Below are positions 1-8,287 of a stretch of DNA of 55,105 nucleotides, one piece after another (position 1 is the stretch's first letter; the number at the start of each line of letters is the position of its first letter). The notes beneath the pieces were generated by a model, which did not search any database, was not told the origin of the DNA, and worked only from the letters and a program-made list of their open reading frames with translations. The DNA is taken from contig JAQGOF010000111.1 in the NCBI GenBank assembly GCA_028293745.1, forward strand, positions 1 to 55,105. The letters run 5' to 3'. Source of the stretch: Gammaproteobacteria bacterium (GTDB lineage Bacteria; Pseudomonadota; Gammaproteobacteria; Steroidobacterales; Steroidobacteraceae). A program made the translations under genes and the position numbers.

Positions 1-1
1 C

Positions 2-1378
2 TTCCTCATGATGGGGCGGGACATGCGTGCCATGGAGCCGACTGAGCTGTTGTTCTGGGGTGTCATGTCGCTCGGTGTCACCGCAGGGTTCGTCGCGGCC
101 TATCCGGTCAATGTCTGGATGGTCAAACGAGCTCTCAAGCACGGGCTGATGACCGACCGCAAGGCCCAACGACACTCCGATTCGGCGATGAAGCAACCAG
201 CTGCGCACGGCGATCACGTCCAGCAGAGCGGCCAACCCGAGCACGGGGTTCAGCACGGTGCTCACTCGATGGAATCCGATGCGACGCGCCCGCAGCTGGC
301 AGCGGTGGCGGGCGTGTCCTTCCTTGCACTCGCGACAGGCATGATTGCACCTGCAAACTGGCGCAATCTCACCCTCTCCGCGCGCGACGTCGGAGGAGCG
401 ATTATGCCACCCGGCATGATCATGGAGCGCAACACACCGGCCGAAGCCATGCACGATATGGCGGCGGTCAATCCGCGCGACGTCGCGACAAAGTACGGTC
501 TGGATGCGCGGGGCGATCGGGAGCTCGCGCCCCGGATGGAAGGGGAAGTGAAGGTGTTCGAGCTGGCAACCTCCGTGATCCGCTGGACGATTCTTCCAGG
601 GGTTACCGTCGACGCGTACGCCTTCAACGGACAAATTCCAGGACCCCGCATTCATGTCCGCGAGGGCGATCACGTGCGCATCGAGGTTACGAATCGACTG
701 CCCGAGACTACGACCGTTCACTGGCACGGGCTCATCTTGCCGAACGTCATGGACGGTCCGGCGAAGATCACCCAACAACCGATCGAGAGCGGGCAGCAGT
801 ATCGGTACGAGTTCACGGTTGTTCAGTCCGGGACCTATCTCTATCACTCACACGATCATGTTGATCGGCAGCAGGCCCTCGGCCTGTACGGTGCGCTCAT
901 TATCGAGCCCGCACGGCCTGACCCGAGTCTGCACGCCGATCACGACTATATCGTGCAGTTGCAGGAGTGGCTTTTGCGCGAGGGACTCACCTTTCCCGCG
1001 ATGCCTATGGATGGCGCACAGCCCAATTACTTCACGATCAACGGGCGCGCCTATCCGGCCACCGACACAATCCACATGCGCGTCGGTGAAACTCTGAAAG
1101 TCCGCTTCATCGGCTCGAACAACGGCTTTATTCATCCGATGCACATCCATGGGGGTCCGTTTCAGGTCGTCGCCATCGACGGCCAGACGCTCGAGCCCAG
1201 CGCGCGCTACTTCGCGGACACCGTGAATGTAGGACCCGGGCAGCGCTTCGATGTAATCTGGAAAGCCCGGCAGTCCGGCAAGTGGCTCATTCATTGCCAC
1301 ATCGGCCATCACACCACGAACAACAATGTCGAAACACAGGGCGGTGGAGGGCTGATGATGATCATCGATGCGACGTAG
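2..1378 (+). CDS. Two-domain multicopper oxidase with N-terminal DUF4396-like membrane segment (5' partial)
   Basis: The reading frame is open to the left edge, so the true start lies outside; the first in-frame ATG is at 8 (residue numbers from there). Residues about 10-50 form a hydrophobic hairpin with an AAYPVNVWMVKRALKHG stretch that resembles DUF4396 membrane proteins. A His-rich linker (about 60-85) and a second hydrophobic segment (about 97-112) follow. Residues about 195-456 are two cupredoxin domains with all four copper motifs: HWHG (238-241), HSH (280-282), HPMHIHG (376-382) and HCHIGHH (429-435). This gives type 1, 2 and 3 copper ligands, as in two-domain laccase-like oxidases. 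It probably oxidises a metal or phenolic substrate in the periplasm, anchored to the membrane. The axial type 1 ligand region is unusual, with an Asn/Gly-rich insert after the last His. Oxidase call is strong; DUF4396 is from memory of the family. Confidence 0.85.
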   Translation, partial: FLMMGRDMRAMEPTELLFWGVMSLGVTAGFVAAYPVNVWMVKRALKHGLMTDRKAQRHSDSAMKQPAAHGDHVQQSGQPEHGVQHGAHSMESDATRPQLAAVAGVSFLALATGMIAPANWRNLTLSARDVGGAIMPPGMIMERNTPAEAMHDMAAVNPRDVATKYGLDARGDRELAPRMEGEVKVFELATSVIRWTILPGVTVDAYAFNGQIPGPRIHVREGDHVRIEVTNRLPETTTVHWHGLILPNVMDGPAKITQQPIESGQQYRYEFTVVQSGTYLYHSHDHVDRQQALGLYGALIIEPARPDPSLHADHDYIVQLQEWLLREGLTFPAMPMDGAQPNYFTINGRAYPATDTIHMRVGETLKVRFIGSNNGFIHPMHIHGGPFQVVAIDGQTLEPSARYFADTVNVGPGQRFDVIWKARQSGKWLIHCHIGHHTTNNNVETQGGGGLMMIIDAT

Positions 1379-1438
1379 TCGGGCGCGAGCGCTTTGGGGC
1401 GGTGGCGTACGCTGCTCGTGTTGCTCCGGTGTCAATTC

Positions 1439-2506
1439 TCATCGCACAGGCTCGAATACCAGTATCGCCGCCTTTTGAGCGCCGATTGCCTGAGATGCGA
1501 CATAGAAGGCATTCAATTCCGGCACCCAGAGCGAAGTACCTGAGCCCGGCCTGGTCTTGATCTTCGAGATCACGTCGTAGTGGTTGGGGTCCTTCTGCTC
1601 GTAGACATAGATCCAGCCTGGCGAGGCCTCCGGCGTCCCATACCAACGCCCGCCCGTCATGTAGATGCGCTCGAGCTTGGAGTCGTAATACACCCCATCC
1701 ATTGTTTCGGGTGCCGGCAGACTTTGAATTTCCTTGCCCGAGAGGCTGTCGTAGACGGTCATCTGCGGGGGAATCCGGGTACCGACGAACAACCGGTGCC
1801 GGGTCCGGTCGAGAGCCATGTCGGCGGCACCGTCACCCCTGGCGGGCCAGCTCTTGATGAGTTCGCGCTTGCGCGTGTCGAATTGATAAATCAGATCCGC
1901 GCGGGAGTCGCAAGCAAGCAGGATTCCGTTGTCCTCCATCGCGAGCTGGGCGAGATGGCCGGGGCGGGGCGTCGGGGCGATCATGTCCGCGAGAAGCCGG
2001 TCATATCCCGCGCCACGCCTGGTCTGCAGGATACCCACGCGTCCATACGCATCAAATCCTGCGTTCTGGCCGCCGTAGCCGAAGTAGATGAAGTCCGTGG
2101 CAGGATCATAGAAAAGACGGTTCGGATCAGGCTCTATCTTGAAATCCTCAACCGGCCACAAGGTCTCGCCTTGGAACACCCTCACGTGGCCATCGAGGCT
2201 GGACACATACAGTTTGTTGAAGTCACCTCCCAGGAACAGCGCGTCCTGGGCATCCTTGATTCCGGTGAGGCTCTTGATCGGCTTGCCGCCAATCAAGTCC
2301 ACAACTTCCAACGTATTGTTGCTCACGGCGGCGACAAACAGGCGCTTCTTCTCCAGATCCACGCCCATGTGATCGAGGCGCCCTGTGACTCCAGGCAGCG
2401 GAATCGTCCGCACCAGCTTGAGCGCCTGCTTGTCCTGGGCGGATGTCCGGACTGCGGACCCGGCGAACAGGGCAACGCAGCACACCGTAAGAAGAAGCTT
2501 CGTCAT
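1439..2506 (-). CDS. Exported YncE/YVTN-like beta-propeller protein (paralogue 1)
   Basis: 355 residues with a clear Sec signal peptide (MTKLLLTVCCVALFAGSAV, cleavage near SAQ) followed by repeated short beta-blade patterns such as 'RLFVAAVSNNTLEVVDL' and 'NKLYVSSLDGHVRVF'. This is the pattern of the YncE / YVTN seven-bladed propeller family. It starts with the motif IPLPGVTGRLDHMGVD that is shared with four other propellers in the window. Compared with those it carries an insertion around residues 150-190 (GYGGQNAGFDAYGR and following). It is the last gene of the leftward group that begins with the DUF1259 gene. No Shine-Dalgarno is obvious before the ATG. Probable role: periplasmic binding or scaffold protein; substrate unknown. 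Confidence 0.8.
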   Translation of the reverse strand: MTKLLLTVCCVALFAGSAVRTSAQDKQALKLVRTIPLPGVTGRLDHMGVDLEKKRLFVAAVSNNTLEVVDLIGGKPIKSLTGIKDAQDALFLGGDFNKLYVSSLDGHVRVFQGETLWPVEDFKIEPDPNRLFYDPATDFIYFGYGGQNAGFDAYGRVGILQTRRGAGYDRLLADMIAPTPRPGHLAQLAMEDNGILLACDSRADLIYQFDTRKRELIKSWPARGDGAADMALDRTRHRLFVGTRIPPQMTVYDSLSGKEIQSLPAPETMDGVYYDSKLERIYMTGGRWYGTPEASPGWIYVYEQKDPNHYDVISKIKTRPGSGTSLWVPELNAFYVASQAIGAQKAAILVFEPVR

Positions 2507-2645
2507 GGAATGTTCGAGCTCGAATGGCGTAGATCCTCATGACGTTGTCGGCCCGAAGTGTGCGGAGCATTTCAGCGCACACCTGGTAGTGTTTCAGTTG
2601 CAACAGTGCCGCTGCAGCACCGATCGCCTTGGACACGAGGCAGTC

Positions 2646-3668
2646 TCAGTTTGCCTCGTATACGCGGATCTCGGCGCTCTGCTCACCCTGCCTTGGCGCA
2701 GCCGCGAAGAGTCTTCCCCATTCGGGGACGAACAGGCCGGTTTGCGTGTGGGGCGGCGTCGGGTAGTGCGCGATCCTGTCGTAGTGCTGATGATCTTTAT
2801 CTTGGAACACTTCGAGAAAGCCTGCACTGGCTAGCACGTAGACGCGCCCTCTGCGCGAGTCATAGAAGAGGTCGTCCGAAGGGCCCGCGATTTCACGGGA
2901 CGCGATTTCCTTTCCGGTCTCCGTGTCAAAAACGAGCATTCGCGACGGAGTCCAGGTTCCCACGAACAACCGGTGATGCGCTTCATCGAGTGCCATCGGA
3001 AAATTACCTTGTGCCGACGTGACAGGCCAACGGGCCAGGACCGTGAGTTGGGTGCGATCGATGACTTCGATTTCCTTCTTGTCTGGAACATTGACAAAGA
3101 TGCGATTTCCCGTCTCCTCCAACCGAAATGATTCGGGATGGGCATCGATCACGATGTCACCGGACTTGTTCCCGTTCGAGTCCAGAAACGCAAGGCCTCC
3201 GGTTCCCTCCGTTCGTTTCCGTAGCTGCTTGGCCCCGGCATATCCAACGATCGCACGATTCCCGCGGCCGTCATAGCGGATGTTGTCGGCATCGTCAGGT
3301 AACTTCGCGCTCGCGATAACTTGAAACGTTGTCCCATCAAGAACCTTGGTGACGCCGTCAAGAGCGCAAGCGACGAAAAGTCGATTGCTGGTAGCGTCGT
3401 AGAACACCCCCTGCGGCTCGGCGAAATCTGCAATGGTGCGCAAGTGATGCCCGGCTTTCAGATCGATCACCTCGAGCGTGTGATTCTCAACCGCGGCTAC
3501 GAACAGACGCCGTCCTTCGACGTCCACGCCAAGGTGATCGATGCGGCCTTTGACGTTCGGCAAGGTGATTTGGGTTCTCAGCGACAAGGCCGAGGACGCT
3601 TGTCCGGCGGCCAGGTTGCTCAAAGCGAGCAGTGTTATGACGAGCAGTCTCAGGATGCGGTATTTCAT
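2646..3668 (-). CDS. Exported YncE/YVTN-like beta-propeller protein (paralogue 2)
   Basis: 340 residues: signal peptide (about 1-23, ending LAAGQA), then LPNVKGRIDHLGVDVEGRR, the N-terminal motif common to the five propellers here. Blades repeat as 'RLFVAAVENHTLEVIDL', 'NRLFVACALDGVTKVLDG', 'NRIFVNVPDKKEIEVID' and 'HRLFVGTWTPSRMLVFD'. AAGG precedes the ATG at about 7 nt. It lies 139 bp from paralogue 1 and 114 bp from paralogue 3, all leftward, consistent with tandem duplication. Family members are periplasmic or secreted and lack enzymatic residues; binding of a metal complex, DNA or peptide is possible. Function is not deducible from sequence. Confidence 0.8.
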   Translation of the reverse strand: MKYRILRLLVITLLALSNLAAGQASSALSLRTQITLPNVKGRIDHLGVDVEGRRLFVAAVENHTLEVIDLKAGHHLRTIADFAEPQGVFYDATSNRLFVACALDGVTKVLDGTTFQVIASAKLPDDADNIRYDGRGNRAIVGYAGAKQLRKRTEGTGGLAFLDSNGNKSGDIVIDAHPESFRLEETGNRIFVNVPDKKEIEVIDRTQLTVLARWPVTSAQGNFPMALDEAHHRLFVGTWTPSRMLVFDTETGKEIASREIAGPSDDLFYDSRRGRVYVLASAGFLEVFQDKDHQHYDRIAHYPTPPHTQTGLFVPEWGRLFAAAPRQGEQSAEIRVYEAN

Positions 3669-3782
3669 CGGGCTGCCTTCACGGTTAGATCGGCGAGAGT
3701 GTCATCCTACCGGTGCGTGAGCCTGGTTGCTGCATCGAGCTCGAATGTCGGCAGCGTCAGACGAATTCTCCGGCCGATGCTG

Positions 3783-4793
3783 CTACAGTACGGGGCGTAG
3801 CACCCAAATAGACGCCGGATGCGCCAGGGTGGCCCGCGCAGCCAGATAGAGTCGATCGGTATCGGGTGAGAATAGCCCGGTTCGGGCACCGCCCACCGTC
3901 GCGAGATGTCCGATTCTGCGAAATTGATCTCCATCCTGTGCGAAGGTGTCAATGAATCCTTCGCCACAGATCACGTAGACGCGATGACGCTTCGCGTCCA
4001 CGAACACATCATCGGAGTCGCCGCACGTATCAAACGAGCTCAACAAGCGCCCGTCCTGCGCCTGAAACACGCCGACCCGTGCGGGATGGCGAAACACGGC
4101 GAGTACGTGCCCGGATTCATCCAGTGCAAGTGGGTAGTTGGCCCGCAGGCCGCCGGTTTGCCAACTTGCTACCTGCTTGTCACTTGTCTGGTCCACGACG
4201 GCAATGGCATGCGCGTCGGGTACGTTCACGAAGATCCGCGGTCCGGCGCTCTCGAGTCGAAAGCTCTCCGGGTGCCCTTTGAGTCCAATCTCTCCCACTT
4301 TGCTGTGCGTCTTGGCATCGATGACTGCCAGCGCGCCGTCTCCATAACCGACGAATACCCGCGACGCACGGTCATCGACGCGCACATTGTCTGCATCGGA
4401 CCCCAATGCAATCTGTCCGCCGGGAGTCAGATCGGCCCCTTGAAACAGCCGCACGGAGCCGTCCCCGGCGTTAGCGACATAAACAGTGTCGGTCGACGGC
4501 ACGTAGGCGATTCCTTGTGGCTCTCGCAGCCCACTGAGTGTGCGAATCGTGTTGCGCTCCTTGAGATCGACGACGCCCATGCTGTCGTTACCCAGTTCGG
4601 CAACGTACAGTCTTTGACGAGGAACATCGATGGCGAGATGATCGATTCGGCCGCGAACCTCACCCAGCGGTATCTTCGCTTCGGTCTCCAATCCTGCGGG
4701 CTCCTCGTGTTTTACCGAGGTATCAGCCGCAAACAGAGCTTGCGGGATTCCCGGTAGAGTCCCGAGAAAAATCAAGGCAAGTACGTTTCTCAA
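3783..4793 (-). CDS. Exported YncE/YVTN-like beta-propeller protein (paralogue 3), downstream of chrA
   Basis: The open frame extends to a TTG at 4838, overlapping the chrA stop by 17 bp. I prefer the TTG at 4793: it gives MRNVLALIFLGTLPGIPQA, a proper signal peptide, and is preceded by GGAAGTGG. The mature part starts IPLGEVRGRIDHLAIDVPRQ, the motif shared by the window's propellers, and contains blades such as 'RLYVAELGNDSMGVVDL', 'DTVYVANAGDGSVRLF' and 'PRIFVNVPDAHAIAVVD'. It follows chrA by 28 bp (or overlaps it), so co-expression with the chromate transporter is likely. That context makes a link to oxyanion or metal stress the best guess; no direct evidence of ligand. Confidence 0.78.
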   Translation of the reverse strand: MRNVLALIFLGTLPGIPQALFAADTSVKHEEPAGLETEAKIPLGEVRGRIDHLAIDVPRQRLYVAELGNDSMGVVDLKERNTIRTLSGLREPQGIAYVPSTDTVYVANAGDGSVRLFQGADLTPGGQIALGSDADNVRVDDRASRVFVGYGDGALAVIDAKTHSKVGEIGLKGHPESFRLESAGPRIFVNVPDAHAIAVVDQTSDKQVASWQTGGLRANYPLALDESGHVLAVFRHPARVGVFQAQDGRLLSSFDTCGDSDDVFVDAKRHRVYVICGEGFIDTFAQDGDQFRRIGHLATVGGARTGLFSPDTDRLYLAARATLAHPASIWVLRPVL

Positions 4794-4821
4794 GACACCA
4801 CTTCCGAGCAACCTGATGTCA

Positions 4822-6231
4822 TCAGATCCATCCGGCAAGATGGATGGCTATTCCGGCGATTGAGCAGGCGAGCAGGGTTGGAATCATCCCCACCTTGAAG
4901 CGGAACAGACCGATCATGGCGAGCGCCGACAGCACGAGCGCTGGGACGTTCAGCGTGTTGAGAACGGGCGCCTGCAACGTCATCCCGTAGGCGTGCCGCT
5001 CGTCGACCTGGCCGAAGAGGGTGTGAAGACCAAACCAGATCGCAAGGTTCAGGATCACTCCCACCACGGCAGCGGTGATTGCGGCCAGGGCGGCGCTCAA
5101 CGCCCGGTTGTTCCGAACCGCCTCGATATAGGGGGCGCCCAGAAAAATCCACACGAATGAGGGTACGAAGGTAGCCCATTGGGCGAGCAGGCCGCCGAGG
5201 GTGCCCGCGAGGGCTGGGGAGAGTGTCCCGGGGTGTCTGAAGGCCGCCATGAAGCCTACGAACTGCACGACGCTGATGAGGGGCCCTGGAGTGGTTTCAG
5301 CGAAGCCGAGACCGACTAACATCTCCTGCGGCTTCAACCAGTGATAATACTCGACAGCCTGCTGAGCCATGTACGCGAGCACTGCATACGCCCCTCCAAA
5401 GGTGACTACGGCCATCCTGCTGTTGAACGTCGCAATGGCAGTGAAGACATTCCCCGGACCCAACGTCGCCAGGAGGACCAGAAGCGGGGCCAGCCATATC
5501 GACAGGCCCAGTACCGCGACCTTGATAAAGCGCTGCAGCGATGGCCGCACGTGCTCGGGGATTTCTCGAGCAAACGCACCATCAATCGCTGCGGGGCCCT
5601 CCACGACACGCTTCGATGAGCCCGCGTGTGGCGAGGCCTGAAATCCACTGAGCCCAGCGGCATTTCCGATAAACCCCAGCAGCGCGGCCACGGCGATGAC
5701 GATCGGAAACGGCACACTGAAGATGAAGATGCCGATGAAAGCGAGTGCGGCAATGCCCACCATCGCCCGGCTGCGCAATGCCCGCCTGCCCACGCGCAGG
5801 ACCGCCTCGAGAACCACGGCCAGCACGGCTGACTTGAGGCCGAAAAATAACGCCTGCACGCCGCCGATTTCACCGAACGTTGCATAGACCCAACTCAGCA
5901 CGCCGAGAGAGATCAATCCCGGCAATACGAATAGCGTCCCGGCAACGAGGCCTCCGCGGGTCCGATGCAACAACCAGCCAATGTAGATCGCCAGCTGATG
6001 TGCCTCCGGACCCGGCAACAACATGCAGTAGTTCAGCGCGTGGAGAAATCGCGTCTCGCCAATCCACCGTTTCTCCTCGACCAGAATACGGTGCATGACG
6101 GCGATCTGGCCCGCCGGGCCGCCGAAGCTCAGCAGTGCAACACGCACCCACACCCGAATCGCTTCGCGGAAGGAAACACCGTGGCCTGCTGCGATGCCCG
6201 CGGATGTTCCTGGGAGGGAATACTCGGACAT
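4822..6231 (-). CDS. chrA: Chromate efflux transporter ChrA (long-chain CHR family)
   Basis: 469 residues, the usual length of the two-domain (long) CHR family. The N-terminal half (about 18-190) has the family signature LLSFGGPAGQIAVMHR, with EEKRWI and LLPGPEAHQLAIYIGW after it. The C-terminal half (about 235-465) repeats the fold, with FGGAYAVLAYMAQQ and GLGFAETTPGPLISVVQFVGF. The two halves are inversely related copies with about ten hydrophobic segments in total. Family members export chromate from the cytoplasm using the proton motive force. It sits between a DUF1259 gene (72 bp upstream) and a propeller gene, and chrB is divergently oriented about 1 kb away, so this is very probably a functional chromate-resistance determinant. 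Confidence 0.95.
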   Translation of the reverse strand: MSEYSLPGTSAGIAAGHGVSFREAIRVWVRVALLSFGGPAGQIAVMHRILVEEKRWIGETRFLHALNYCMLLPGPEAHQLAIYIGWLLHRTRGGLVAGTLFVLPGLISLGVLSWVYATFGEIGGVQALFFGLKSAVLAVVLEAVLRVGRRALRSRAMVGIAALAFIGIFIFSVPFPIVIAVAALLGFIGNAAGLSGFQASPHAGSSKRVVEGPAAIDGAFAREIPEHVRPSLQRFIKVAVLGLSIWLAPLLVLLATLGPGNVFTAIATFNSRMAVVTFGGAYAVLAYMAQQAVEYYHWLKPQEMLVGLGFAETTPGPLISVVQFVGFMAAFRHPGTLSPALAGTLGGLLAQWATFVPSFVWIFLGAPYIEAVRNNRALSAALAAITAAVVGVILNLAIWFGLHTLFGQVDERHAYGMTLQAPVLNTLNVPALVLSALAMIGLFRFKVGMIPTLLACSIAGIAIHLAGWI

Positions 6232-6303
6232 CGCGCCTGCCTCAGTCGCCGGGGCGGCAGGCCCGGGTTGACGAGCGGCACGTGGATGATTCTGGAGGTC
6301 CGA

Positions 6304-7191
6304 TCACGAGCCGCGCTTCACGTTGGCACGATCGAGCGCTGCTCTGAGGCCCTGCGCAAGTTTCTGCGCGTCATCGTTTGCCCAGAAGTGCATGAAGAAC
6401 AGGTGTGGCGAGTCGTCAATCATGTGGCTGTGCAGCGCCGTCACTTCGATCCCGTTCTCGCGAAGGGTTTTCAGAACTGGGTTGACCTCACCGCCCAGCA
6501 GGACGAAGTCGCCCGTGATCGCGGCCTTGCCCGCGCCTGTGGGTTGAAAGTTGATCGCGATCGCCGTCCCCATGGCTGGCGCAACCGCCATGCCGCGTTC
6601 CGTAATAGCTTCGGCTCGCGGGATGCTGAACTGATACACCCCACCATTCGCCTTGCCTTTGAAGCCGAGGGTTGTTTCGAGCGCGACGGTGTCGAGATCG
6701 AGGGGCGGCGGGGATGGCGGAGGTGGAGCGCTCGCGGGGGTTTTGCTCAGCGCCAGCGCAGCATTCAGAGTCTGTGCCAATTTAACCGGATCGCCTGTAC
6801 CACCCACGTGCATGTAGAGCACGGGGCTCGAGGTCCGCATCAAGTGATTGTGTACTGCAGTGATTTCAACACCGTCATCGACCAACCGCTTCATGACCGG
6901 GCTGATTTCGGTGTCAGTCAACACGAGATCGCCCATGAACATGGCTGCTGTTCCCATCTGCTGGAATGCGACCCAGCCGCCCAGCGCCAGAGCGGGTTTG
7001 ATCGCAGCCCCGTCGACCGTGACGTGCAGGTCCGAGCGCGGGAACGAAAACTTATGGATACCCCCCGGCTGGTCCGTGCCTTTTCTGCCGATCGCCTGGT
7101 CTACCTTTGACCAGTCGTAGTCGGCAGCTCCCGCAGAAATCGCGATGGACAATCCAATGAACGTGGCGAGATGGGTGGCTAAACGTCGCAT
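6304..7191 (-). CDS. Exported DUF1259 (LppY/LpqO-like) protein with two repeats
   Basis: The frame opens at 7221, but the ATG at 7191 is better: GGAG lies 8 nt upstream and the product starts with a signal peptide (MRRLATHLATFIGLSIAISAGAA). Two homologous halves follow: residues about 25-140 and about 165-290. Each has a 'DQAIGRKGT..GGIHKFSFPR' or 'ETTLGFKGKANGGVYQFSIPR' opening, a 'GDLVLTDTEISPVMKRL' or 'GDFVLLGGEVNPVLKTL' core and 'VEITAVHNHL' or 'IEVTALHSHM' followed by a His-containing strand. This is the DUF1259 pattern. A Pro/Ser linker (PPPPSPPP) joins the halves. It heads the leftward chrA group and diverges from chrB. DUF1259 is uncharacterised; the paired His residues could bind metal, which is inference. 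Confidence 0.85.
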   Translation of the reverse strand: MRRLATHLATFIGLSIAISAGAADYDWSKVDQAIGRKGTDQPGGIHKFSFPRSDLHVTVDGAAIKPALALGGWVAFQQMGTAAMFMGDLVLTDTEISPVMKRLVDDGVEITAVHNHLMRTSSPVLYMHVGGTGDPVKLAQTLNAALALSKTPASAPPPPSPPPLDLDTVALETTLGFKGKANGGVYQFSIPRAEAITERGMAVAPAMGTAIAINFQPTGAGKAAITGDFVLLGGEVNPVLKTLRENGIEVTALHSHMIDDSPHLFFMHFWANDDAQKLAQGLRAALDRANVKRGS

Positions 7192-7261
7192 TTGTTGCAC
7201 TCCGGCCGTGGTTGTCGGCATTCCGCGCGGCCTGCGCTACCCGCAGCCGCGTGCGCTGTAG

Positions 7262-7295
7262 TTAAGAGTATAACGATCAGGTAATATTATCTACA
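7262..7295 (+). promoter_or_regulatory. Putative chrB promoter giving a leaderless transcript
   Basis: An AT-rich island in GC-rich surroundings. TATTAT at 7285-7290 has a weak TTAAGA -35 at 7262-7267, exactly 17 nt upstream. The expected start point falls on or next to the chrB ATG at 7296, and no Shine-Dalgarno lies in front of that ATG (nearest AGG is 15 nt away). The perfect palindrome TAATATTA (7282-7289) overlaps the -10 and could be part of an operator. ChrB proteins are known regulators of chr operons, so autoregulation from this site is plausible. Confidence 0.4.
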
Positions 7296-8255
7296 ATGAC
7301 GACCCAGGCTCCAGCGTGGCTCTTGCTGATCACCAATCTGCCGGGGCGCAATGCAACCGTTCGAATGCGTATGTGGCGGGCCCTCAAGTCTGCGGGGGCG
7401 GGAATGATGCGCGATGGCGCGTACGTTCTGCCCAACTCGGACCGTTCCCGAGAGGTGTTCGAGGAACAGGCGGTTGAAATGCAGGAAGCTGGAGGGCTTG
7501 CGCATATCGTATCGTTCGAAGCGGCTTCGCCTGCGCAAACCACGTCTCTCGTTGCGCTGTTTGATCGCACAGGCGAGTACGTGGAGGTGATTCAGAGTCT
7601 CCATGCGCTCAAGAAAAAGCTTGCGAAGCTGGACGAACTCGACGCACGCCAGGAGCTCACCAGTGCAACCCGAGAGGTCGCCGCAATCGTGGCGCGGGAT
7701 TTCTTTCCGGGCGAGGCTCGCAAGCAAATGGAAGGGGCACTTGCCGATGCAGAGACCGCGATCAACGCCCGCTTCGCGCCCGATGAACCCAGTACGGCAC
7801 AGCGCAGCCTCAGTCAACGCAACGCAAAGGACTATCGTGGCCGCACATGGGCGACGCGAGAGCATCTGTGGATCGATCGAGTCGCCTCCGCATGGTTGAT
7901 TCGGCGGTTCATCGACCCCAAGGCGAACTTTGTTTGGCTCAAACGGGTAATTGACTGCCCAAAGCGGGCCGTCGGCTTTGATTTTGACGCGGCAGAGTTT
8001 ACCCACGTGGGTTCCAAGGTCACCTTTGAGGTGCTCGTGGCGAGTTTCGACCTGGAGCACGATAGGGGACTCGTGCGCCTCGGAGATCTGATCCATCACC
8101 TGGATGTTGGCGGTATCCCGGTCAGTGAGGGACCGGGGCTTGCAACCATCATGGCGGGCGCGCGCGCATTGCAAAAGGACGATGATGCCTTGTTGAGGGC
8201 CATGACGCCTGTGTTCGATGCTCTGTACGCGGGATACGTGAATGCGAAGACGTAA
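7296..8255 (+). CDS. chrB: Chromate resistance protein ChrB
   Basis: 319 residues. The N-terminal part (about 8-150) begins WLLLITNLPGRNATVRMRMWRALK and GAYVLPNSD, the ChrB N-terminal domain. The C-terminal part (about 180-310) has the ChrB core HLWIDRVASAWLIRRFIDP, DFDAAEFTHVGSKVTFE and GLVRLGDLIHHLDVG. Full-length ChrB acts in chromate resistance as a chromate-sensing regulator of the chr operon. It opens the rightward set with an ATP-grasp-like gene 32 bp downstream, and is divergent to the DUF1259-chrA group. The start has no ribosome-binding site but sits just after a -10 like box. Identification is firm; which promoters it controls is inference. Confidence 0.93.
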   Translation: MTTQAPAWLLLITNLPGRNATVRMRMWRALKSAGAGMMRDGAYVLPNSDRSREVFEEQAVEMQEAGGLAHIVSFEAASPAQTTSLVALFDRTGEYVEVIQSLHALKKKLAKLDELDARQELTSATREVAAIVARDFFPGEARKQMEGALADAETAINARFAPDEPSTAQRSLSQRNAKDYRGRTWATREHLWIDRVASAWLIRRFIDPKANFVWLKRVIDCPKRAVGFDFDAAEFTHVGSKVTFEVLVASFDLEHDRGLVRLGDLIHHLDVGGIPVSEGPGLATIMAGARALQKDDDALLRAMTPVFDALYAGYVNAKT

Positions 8256-8287
8256 TCCAACCGGCTCGATACGGAATCGGAGGGATC

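Noticed and set aside
1580..2542. 320-codon rightward frame opposite propeller 1
   Set aside because: Shadow of a well-supported exported propeller; composition typical of antisense frames.
5965..7110. 381-codon rightward frame opposite chrA and the DUF1259 gene
   Set aside because: Covers two convincing opposite-strand genes and their spacer, no family motifs.
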